36,573 nucleotides of DNA from Desulfurellales bacterium (GTDB lineage Bacteria; Campylobacterota_A; Desulfurellia; Desulfurellales; Hippeaceae). The translations under genes were made by a program, and so were the position numbers. This document shows positions 30,120 through 36,573 of this stretch, in pieces. The stretch is taken from NCBI GenBank assembly GCA_027035885.1, contig JALVTR010000075.1, positions 1 through 36,573 on the forward strand. The letters run 5' to 3'. Position 1 is the stretch's first letter, and every line of letters begins with the position of its first letter. The notes beneath the pieces were generated by a model. The model searched no databases, had not been told where the DNA came from, and saw only the letters and a program-made list of their open reading frames with translations.

Positions 30120-30484
30120 TACATACCCTTGTGCTGTTCAACAATCCTATTTTTGTCATCTACTATTACAATACTTGGCCTGTGATTTCCAAGTTCCCTT
30201 TCATCCATCATACCGAATGCCGCAATAATAACTTTATCGCCAACAGAGACCTTACGTGCAGCCGCACCATTCAAACATATTACACCGCTGCTCCTTTTAC
30301 CCTTTATCGTATAAGTCTCGAACCTTTCTCCATTATCTATATTCCATACATGAACAAGTTCATACTCCTTCATATTGGTAGCCTCCATAAGTTCCTCATC
30401 AATAGTAATACTGCCAACATAGTTTAAATCGGCCTCTGTAACTGTGGCTCTGTGAATCTTACCTATCAAAACCTGCCTTATCAT
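30119..30484 (-). CDS. panD: Aspartate 1-decarboxylase (pyruvoyl-dependent)
   Basis: MIRQVLIGKIHRATVTEADLNYVGSITID (GS pyruvoyl cleavage site); NGAAARKVSVGDKVIIAAF; SD GGAGG before the ATG at 30484. Confidence 0.96.
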   Translation of the reverse strand: MIRQVLIGKIHRATVTEADLNYVGSITIDEELMEATNMKEYELVHVWNIDNGERFETYTIKGKRSSGVICLNGAAARKVSVGDKVIIAAFGMMDERELGNHRPSIVIVDDKNRIVEQHKGM

Positions 30485-30507
30485 ATTGGAACCTCCTAAC
30501 ATTTTTT

Positions 30508-31350
30508 TCAAAACCACATATTATCTATAAGCCTTGTATTCCCTATTCTGACCGCCAAACTCACAAGTGTATTACCTTTTTCTATCCTTTCTAACTCCGA
30601 CAAATCCGAGATTCTATTTACGCTAATGTAGTCTATCTCTGCCAAAGGGTACCCTTCTATAACCTTTCTCATTTCGCTAACTATAGCACTTACATCATCC
30701 TCACCGCCAGCTATAAGTTCTTCTGTCTTTTTCAAAGCCTTAAACAAACAAACTGCTTGATTTCTCTCTTCGCCTTTCAGATATTTGTTCCTTGAACTCA
30801 TAGCAAGGCCATCTTCCTCCCTAACAATGGGCATCCCAATAATTTCTATACCCATATTAAGATCTCGAACCATTTTTTTTAAAACTATAAGTTGTTGAGC
30901 ATCCTTTTTACCAAAATAGGCCTTATGAGGCTTCGTAATATTAAAAAGTTTTGCAACAACAGTTGTAACACCTCTGAAATGTGTTGGCCTACTTTTGCCT
31001 TCCAAAACCTTTGTTAGCTTTTCAACCTCAACGTATGTTTGAAAACCTTCAGGATACATATCCTCAACAGAAGGGTAAAAAAGAAAGTCCGCACCCTCCC
31101 TTTTCAAAAGTTCTTCATCCCTCTTTAGATTCCTTGGATATCTATCAAAATCTTCATTTGGAGCAAACTGCAGTGGATTTACAAATATACTTACAAACAC
31201 AACATCGTTGTCTCTTCTTGCTTGTCTAACCAAAGACAAATGTCCCTCATGAAGATACCCCATTGTAGGAACAAATCCAATTATTTTTCTCCATTCTCTA
31301 TGCTTGTCAGCAATGCTATGCATCTCATTTGCATCGTAAATAATCCTCAT
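30508..31350 (-). CDS. panC: Pantoate--beta-alanine ligase
   Basis: GFVPTMGYLHEGHLSLVRQAR; VSIFVNPLQFAPNEDFDRYPRNLKRDEELL; YFGKKDAQQLIVLKKMVRDL; DGLAMSSRNKYL. Confidence 0.97.
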   Translation of the reverse strand: MRIIYDANEMHSIADKHREWRKIIGFVPTMGYLHEGHLSLVRQARRDNDVVFVSIFVNPLQFAPNEDFDRYPRNLKRDEELLKREGADFLFYPSVEDMYPEGFQTYVEVEKLTKVLEGKSRPTHFRGVTTVVAKLFNITKPHKAYFGKKDAQQLIVLKKMVRDLNMGIEIIGMPIVREEDGLAMSSRNKYLKGEERNQAVCLFKALKKTEELIAGGEDDVSAIVSEMRKVIEGYPLAEIDYISVNRISDLSELERIEKGNTLVSLAVRIGNTRLIDNMWF

Positions 31351-31359
31351 AATTGCACC

Positions 31360-32154
31360 TCACAGGTAAGAATGCTCATCAGTTGGAAATTCCTTATTTT
31401 TCACCTCAGAGATGTACGTCTGTACGGCCTCAAGCGCTATTTTTTTCAAATGGGCATACCTTTTAACAAACTTCGGCTTAAAGTCATCAAAAAGACCAAG
31501 CATATCATGATAAACCAAAACCTGTCCATCCGTATGAACACCCGCACCGATACCTATTGTAGGAACACCAATAGACTCCGTTATCTCCTTTGCTAATTGC
31601 TTTGGAACAGATTCCAACACTATTGAAAATACACCAGCATCTTCCAAATACTTAGCATCCTCCTTGATTTTTTGTGCCTCTTTATCTTCCTTGCCGCGTG
31701 CCTTGTAAGAACCAAAAATATTAATAGATTGAGGAGTCAAACCAAGATGACCCATTACAGGAATGCCAGCCGCAACAATGCTATTAATCGTTGGTACAAA
31801 CTCCCTGCCCCCCTCAAGCTTCACAGCATCACATTCTGTCTCTTTTAAAATCCTGCCAGCGTTCTTGACAGCCTCTGCATAATCAGCCTGATAGCTCATG
31901 AATGGCATATCAACAACAATCAATGCATTTTTAGCGCCCTGCCTAACCATCTTTGCATGGTATATCATTTCATCTACCGTCACAGGAATTGTAGAGCTCT
32001 TACCCTGCATAACCATTGCAAGAGAATCACCGACAAGTATTATATCAATGCCTGCCTCGTCGGCGATACGGGCAGATGTGTAATCGTAAGCGGTAATCAT
32101 AGAAATCTTTTCCTTGCCCTTCATGGATTTAATTTTTGGAACTGTAATAGCCAT
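31360..32154 (-). CDS. panB: 3-methyl-2-oxobutanoate hydroxymethyltransferase
   Basis: MITAYDYTSARIADEAGIDIILVGDSLAMVMQG; VKLEGG; PVMGHLGLTPQSIN; TIGIGAGVHTDGQVLVYHDMLG. Confidence 0.97.
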   Translation of the reverse strand: MAITVPKIKSMKGKEKISMITAYDYTSARIADEAGIDIILVGDSLAMVMQGKSSTIPVTVDEMIYHAKMVRQGAKNALIVVDMPFMSYQADYAEAVKNAGRILKETECDAVKLEGGREFVPTINSIVAAGIPVMGHLGLTPQSINIFGSYKARGKEDKEAQKIKEDAKYLEDAGVFSIVLESVPKQLAKEITESIGVPTIGIGAGVHTDGQVLVYHDMLGLFDDFKPKFVKRYAHLKKIALEAVQTYISEVKNKEFPTDEHSYL

Positions 32155-32181
32155 AATCTCCCCCTTTCTTCTTAGCTAAAT

Positions 32182-32218
32182 AAAAAAGCCTGAATGCACG
32201 ACTCATGCGCATTCAGGC
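32182..32218 (-). terminator. Intrinsic terminator between folK and panB
   Basis: Minus strand GCCTGAATGC-GCATGAGTCGT-GCATTCAGGC-TTTTTTA: 10-bp perfect stem (32209-32218 / 32188-32197) followed by a T-run. Confidence 0.85.
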
Positions 32219-32292
32219 CAAATAAACTTACATTATAATGGTTCAAAGCCCCAAATTGGGGTCTTTTACCTATACAGTACAATAAAAACTCC

Positions 32293-32775
32293 TTAACAGG
32301 TCTCGAGGCTGTCTTTGCCTTCGAGCCTTTGTTGAAGTAATCTCAATTCTATTCCATTAAGTTTAAGTCCCGCCTCAAGTTCAACTAACGGCTTAACTAC
32401 AAATAACCTTCGATGGGCATACTTATGTGGCAATGTTAATTTCTCCCTATTTAAAATTGTATTCTTATGTGCAATTATGTCAATATCAATTGTTCTCGGT
32501 CCCCACTTAAATTTCTTAATTCTACCTAATTTCTTTTCTATAGATTTGACAAACTTAAGTAAATCAATAGGGTTTAAATCACAGTCAGTTTTTAGAACAA
32601 CATTGCAGAAATTTTTTTGCCCTTTATAACCCCACGGCTTACTTTCATAAAATTTAGATGCCTTAATAACTGTAACTCTTTTAGAAAGATATACTACAGC
32701 CAATCTTATATTTTTTTTCCTATTGCCAACGTTGCTTCCCAAACCCAGATAAACCCACCTGTTATACAATGGCAC
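32293..32775 (-). CDS. folK: 2-amino-4-hydroxy-6-hydroxymethyldihydropteridine diphosphokinase
   Basis: YLGLGSNVGNRKKNIRLAV; KFYESKPWG; NVVLKTDCDLNPIDLL; FKWGPRTIDIDIIAH; LPHKYAHRRLFVVKPLVEL. Confidence 0.95.
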   Translation of the reverse strand: MPLYNRWVYLGLGSNVGNRKKNIRLAVVYLSKRVTVIKASKFYESKPWGYKGQKNFCNVVLKTDCDLNPIDLLKFVKSIEKKLGRIKKFKWGPRTIDIDIIAHKNTILNREKLTLPHKYAHRRLFVVKPLVELEAGLKLNGIELRLLQQRLEGKDSLETC

Positions 32776-33922
32776 TTTTTATCCTCTCAACAGCTTCTTC
32801 GATTCTCGGATTTGTTATACTGATTCTAAAATAGCCCTCACCAGCATCACCGAAACCATTACCTGGTGTTACAACTATGCCTTTCTCTTGTAATAATTTC
32901 TTTGTAAACTCAGCCGAAGTGAAGCCCGTTGGCACTTTAACCCAAAAATAGAATGTTGCAAGTGGCTTTCTAAACTCAAAACCAGCCTTTTCCAAAGCTT
33001 CAGCCATTTGCTCTCTTCTCTTTTGAAAAACACCCCCAATCTTTTCATTTAAGATTTCAGCGTTATTTAGAGCATAAATACCGGCTTCCTGAACAGCTTG
33101 AAAAATACCAGAATCTATGTTGGTTTTAACCTTACCCAAAGCGGCTATGACATTTTTATTTCCAACTGCAAAACCTATCCTCCAGCCTGTCATATTGAAC
33201 GTCTTTGAAAGGGAATGAAACTCTATACCCACATCTTTAGCCCCTTCAACCTCCAAGAAACTAATCGGCTTGTAATTGTCGTAACAAATCTCAGAGTAGG
33301 CATTATCACTCGCCACTATAAAATCAAACTCCTTTGCAAGCTCAATAACCCTCCTGTAAAAATCCTTCTCAGCCACAGCAGAGGTTGGATTATTTGGATA
33401 TCCTATAAACATCAATTTTGTTTTCTTTAAAATATCCCTATTAATAGCATCCAAATCTGGCAAAAAGCCGTTTTCTTCTAAAAGCTGCATCCTGTAGACT
33501 TCACCGCCTGCAAACGTAACGGCAACAGGATAAACAGGATAGCCAGGATCAGGCACAAGTGCATAGTCACCACTATCAATGTATGCAAATGGAAGATGCG
33601 CTATACCCTCTTTAGAACCGATTAAACTTACAACTTCGCTATTTGTGTCTAACTCTACATTAAACCTTCTTTTATACCAATCAGCCACGGCCTTTCTAAA
33701 CTCATACATGCCGACGTAGTTTGGATATCTATGGTTCTCAGGTTTCTCAATGGCTACCTTTGCCGCTTCGACAATCTCATCTGGCGTTGGTATATCCGGA
33801 TCGCCCACACCCAAATCTATAACATCCACACCTTTAGCAGCCATCTTTTCCTTTAGCCTATCAATCTCAGCAAATAGATACGGTGGCAATTGCTTTATTC
33901 TTTTTGAGACTTCAACCATCAC
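32762..33922 (-). CDS. dapL: PLP-dependent class I/II aminotransferase, LL-diaminopimelate aminotransferase-like
   Basis: QLPPYLFAEIDRLKEKMAAKGVDVIDLGVGDPDIPTPD; YPNYVGMYEFRKAVADWYKRRF; SKTFNMTGWRIGFAVGN. Exact substrate is inferred. Confidence 0.8.
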   Translation of the reverse strand: MMVEVSKRIKQLPPYLFAEIDRLKEKMAAKGVDVIDLGVGDPDIPTPDEIVEAAKVAIEKPENHRYPNYVGMYEFRKAVADWYKRRFNVELDTNSEVVSLIGSKEGIAHLPFAYIDSGDYALVPDPGYPVYPVAVTFAGGEVYRMQLLEENGFLPDLDAINRDILKKTKLMFIGYPNNPTSAVAEKDFYRRVIELAKEFDFIVASDNAYSEICYDNYKPISFLEVEGAKDVGIEFHSLSKTFNMTGWRIGFAVGNKNVIAALGKVKTNIDSGIFQAVQEAGIYALNNAEILNEKIGGVFQKRREQMAEALEKAGFEFRKPLATFYFWVKVPTGFTSAEFTKKLLQEKGIVVTPGNGFGDAGEGYFRISITNPRIEEAVERIKSAIV

Positions 33923-34500
33923 AAAACCTCCTTGGCTTTTTCTCTATTGTAACCCTCTCTAAAAACGGTGGTTCTATTGCCTTTCAATCTAACGATCGTT
34001 GACTGTTCGCCAGCAACCCTGCCAAAAACCATGCCATCTACAGCATTTTTGTATCTTTTAAAGATAAGCCTTTCATCTGTCAAAGATTTTCTGCTGCCCG
34101 ATAAATTGATACTTGTTGAAGTAATTGGTGTTTTAGAGCAAATTTTATCTAAAAACGGCGTATTTGCTAATCTAAATGCCACAGTTCCATTTAAATTCAC
34201 GTAAAATGGAAATCCAAATAATACATCTGCAACAACAGTTATAGCGTTGTCAAGAAAATAAATCAATTTACCCTTATCCACATTTACAGCAAACTTTAGA
34301 ATAAAATCCTTTTTAGCAATAACCAAAAAAGGTTTTGAAATATCTCTCCTCTTAAGTGTAAATATTCTCATGTTCGCATAATAATCAAACAATTTCGCTC
34401 CAAAACCGTAAATCGTAAATGCGGGATAGATTAATACTCCACCATTCAAAAGGGTAGAAGTAACTTTTTTTGTATTCTTATCTTCCCTTGTTATAACCAT
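33919..34500 (-). CDS. Sua5/YciO/YrdC family L-threonylcarbamoyladenylate synthase-like protein (divergent)
   Basis: GGVLIYPAFTIYGFGAKLFD (degenerate YPTDTVYGLGA), TLKRRDISKPFLVIA, TSTSINLSG, STIVRL. Confidence 0.78.
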   Translation of the reverse strand: MVITREDKNTKKVTSTLLNGGVLIYPAFTIYGFGAKLFDYYANMRIFTLKRRDISKPFLVIAKKDFILKFAVNVDKGKLIYFLDNAITVVADVLFGFPFYVNLNGTVAFRLANTPFLDKICSKTPITSTSINLSGSRKSLTDERLIFKRYKNAVDGMVFGRVAGEQSTIVRLKGNRTTVFREGYNREKAKEVL

Positions 34501-34742
34501 ACATTTATAATCTCCTACCTACCTTTTTTATTGAAAATGCTATGTTTTCTCATCAAGAGTCCTGGATGTATCCTATTTGACCGTAATTTAGCCCATCTCT
34601 TTTTTTTGGGAAGATTCAAGATGTTTCATATTCTTGAAAACATAAACTTATTTCCCTGCTTTTTCTTGTTCTGTTTCTTTTCTGACCATTTATAGTAGCT
34701 ATCCCTTGCAATCAATACCTTTGCCATCCTCCCAGGAAGAAA

Positions 34743-35051
34743 TCACTTTTTAACTATTATATTGCTTCTACATATCAAGTCAAATTCTTCCATTTTCCGT
34801 TTTTCCCTTTTTACCTTTAAATTAACTTTCTTTTTTACAGTTGTTAGATCAATTATCTTTCTGTTGTCTATTATGTCCTTCAATAACTCACTGCTCTGTT
34901 TTAGGGAGCTATAGATAAGATGCGTGTATCTTTACGTCATTTGAGAGCTTTTATGTGTCATGAGTCTTTAGAGTGTGTATAAATCAATCTTGCCTGAGCT
35001 TACCAAAAGGGATGCAAATGCATGGCATAAAGTGTTGTAACTCCTTTTTCC
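34743..35051 (-). pseudogene. Tyrosine recombinase (phage integrase/XerC-like) C-terminal relic with two in-frame stops
   Basis: One minus-strand frame reads ...NTLCHAFASLLVSSGKIDLYTL*RLMTHKSSQMT*RYTHLIYSSLKQSSELLKDIIDNRKIIDLTT...RSNIIVKK*, matching the HTLRHTFAS-hLv..g.dlytvq.LlGHss.qmT.rYaHl pattern. Stops at 34968-34970 and 34932-34934, both TAA where CAA (Q) is expected. Confidence 0.8.
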
Positions 35052-35087
35052 TCGGTAAGCGATTCACTATACCTCAGAAAACCCTAA

Positions 35088-35113
35088 TAAAAAACGGGGG
35101 CATTTGCCCCCGT
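35088..35113 (-). terminator. Intrinsic terminator of the APC permease gene
   Basis: Minus strand ACGGGGGC-AAAT-GCCCCCGT followed by TTTTTATT; perfect 8-bp GC-rich stem (35106-35113 / 35094-35101), 20 nt past the stop. Confidence 0.9.
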
Positions 35114-35133
35114 ATGTAAACACATCTAAACAA

Positions 35134-36573
35134 TTAAGAATGAGGCAACTCTCTCATTGTGTCTTCTAATGATTTTCCTTTTTTCTTAGCTTTGTTATAT
35201 GCAAGGTAGTATATAAATCCACCTATTGCCATGACTATTATCCATTGTACAATTGACTGAAGATACCACTTTTGATTTAAGCTCGTGGTAATACCCTCGA
35301 TAAATAACCAAGATGGAGCAAATATAGCAATTAAAGCCGCAAAAATTACTAAAATATTGTGTTTGAGTGCTGATTCTTTTTCCAAATGAGGGGCATGGTC
35401 CATAAAAGTTAATGCCGTAATTCCAACAGAAACATACATAAATAAAGCTGCAGCTGAAACAACGGATATCTCAGTAGCCCATCCAAACCACACTGTAAGC
35501 AAGAAGAATAGAGTAACAATCAATGTGTTCACGGTTACAGAAACAGCTGGAACACCTCTGTCGTTAATATTTCCCATCCATCTCGGTAAAATTTCATCAA
35601 CACCCCATGAATAAAATAATCTTGTGAGGGTTTGATATATTGGTGGCAAATCATTGAATAAGGCAAAAGCAACCATCAATGTAACAAATGCTGCTATCGC
35701 TTCTGGCATTACATAACCCATCAAAGCAGGTCCGTTAATTAGGGAGGAATGACCAGCAAGAAGCTGACCTAAAATATACTGCCATGGTACTGTGTGGTAT
35801 ACACCAACGGCATAAAGAATAAAATATACCGTTATAATAACCACAGCCAAAGGAAAGGCTATTGCCAGAGTTCTTTTTGGATTCTTTGTTTCACCTGAAG
35901 CTTGAGACATAGAGGTAAATCCAACGAAGGCAAAAAACATAATGAACAGAGCTTTAGGTAAATCAGAAAGAGAAGCTACAGGAGCCTTTGCTTTTCCCAA
36001 AGCGATGTAGTGATTCATGTTTATTCCATGAGCTTGGAGAGCTTTAGCATAATCAGAAGGTGTATTGGCTAAACCGTAATAGATTATAAAGAACCCTCCA
36101 AGGAACATCAGTATCATCAAAACAATAGACGTCCATCCTACTGACTTAATGCTTATAATATGAATAAGCCATACAAACCATATTATGCCAAGTCCTATAA
36201 TAATAGTGCCTACAGGTGAGTTAATCCAATGGCCTAAGCCGGTCAAGCCTATCTGATTAAAGAATGTACCAAAAAAGTTAGGGTCAAAATAAGCTATTGC
36301 ACCCGCGGCTGCAGCTTGCGCTAGCCAGAAAGAAAATGAAGATAAAAATCCCATTGCTCCTTTCCAACCTCTGCTCACCCACACATATTCACCGCCGGCT
36401 CTTGGCATGGCCGACCCCAAATATGAGTAAGTGATAGCAATAAATAGAGCCACTACACCATCGATAAGCATAACCAATGGGAGATGTGGTCCTATCCCTA
36501 CAACTTTCCCCTGAATTTGGACGGAAACGTAATTTATTCCGCCACCAATGACATTGTCAACACCAAGAGCAAT
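35134..36573 (-). CDS. APC-superfamily amino acid permease (5' truncated at window edge)
   Basis: Frame stays open to the window end (IALGVDNVIGGGINYVSVQIQGKVVGIGPHLPLVMLIDGVVALFIAITYSYLGSAMPRAGGEYVWVSRG...). Amino-acid permease topology; SQASGETKNPKRTLAIAFPLA motif. Confidence 0.9.
   Translation of the reverse strand: MALGVDNVIGGGINYVSVQIQGKVVGIGPHLPLVMLIDGVVALFIAITYSYLGSAMPRAGGEYVWVSRGWKGAMGFLSSFSFWLAQAAAAGAIAYFDPNFFGTFFNQIGLTGLGHWINSPVGTIIIGLGIIWFVWLIHIISIKSVGWTSIVLMILMFLGGFFIIYYGLANTPSDYAKALQAHGINMNHYIALGKAKAPVASLSDLPKALFIMFFAFVGFTSMSQASGETKNPKRTLAIAFPLAVVIITVYFILYAVGVYHTVPWQYILGQLLAGHSSLINGPALMGYVMPEAIAAFVTLMVAFALFNDLPPIYQTLTRLFYSWGVDEILPRWMGNINDRGVPAVSVTVNTLIVTLFFLLTVWFGWATEISVVSAAALFMYVSVGITALTFMDHAPHLEKESALKHNILVIFAALIAIFAPSWLFIEGITTSLNQKWYLQSIVQWIIVMAIGGFIYYLAYNKAKKKGKSLEDTMRELPHS

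Noticed and set aside
32239-32272. GGTTCAAAGCCCCAAATTGGGGTCTTTTACC resembles a CRISPR-type repeat
   Set aside because: Only one copy, no spacer periodicity and no cas genes nearby; better treated as a leader hairpin.
1-36573. tRNA, rRNA or known riboswitch genes
   Set aside because: None recognised by eye; intergenic gaps are mostly too short. A tRNAscan-SE/Infernal run would be needed to exclude them formally.

Overview
AT-rich bacterial chromosomal segment, about 36.6 kb, densely packed with housekeeping genes. The gene set and style resemble Desulfurella/Hippea-type thermophiles, but this is a low-confidence guess. Left edge: the 3' end of a LysR-type regulator, a 5'-truncated ACR3 arsenite transporter relic, and a minus-strand tatB-tatC-pilD run. 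The long plus-strand block (2.8-26.6 kb) contains an AIM24-like protein, a polysaccharide deacetylase with a large insert, an AI-2E transporter, flhA-flhF-flhG, ccdA, an MCP, purD-ygbA-like-purH, glmU-ClC-glmS-ClC, a UvrD/PcrA helicase, a SecB-like protein, a TsaB-like protein, DUF1015 and queD. The minus-strand block (34.5-26.6 kb) contains TsaC/Sua5-like, dapL-like, folK, then a pantothenate operon panB-panC-panD-AtuA-DUF4387-panE, then tonB. A truncated APC permease runs off the right edge. The most notable observations are: (1) an AtuA/DUF4387 pair translationally coupled inside a pantothenate operon; (2) an intrinsic terminator placed directly in front of panB with no room for a downstream promoter, suggesting attenuation; (3) a decayed tyrosine-recombinase relic at ~34.74-35.05 kb, absent from the ORF track, read through two in-frame stops; (4) flhA without a canonical in-frame start codon; (5) a YgbA-like (NO-associated family) gene between purD and purH; (6) two ClC paralogs bracketing glmS. 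No CRISPR array, rRNA or tRNA was recognised by eye.
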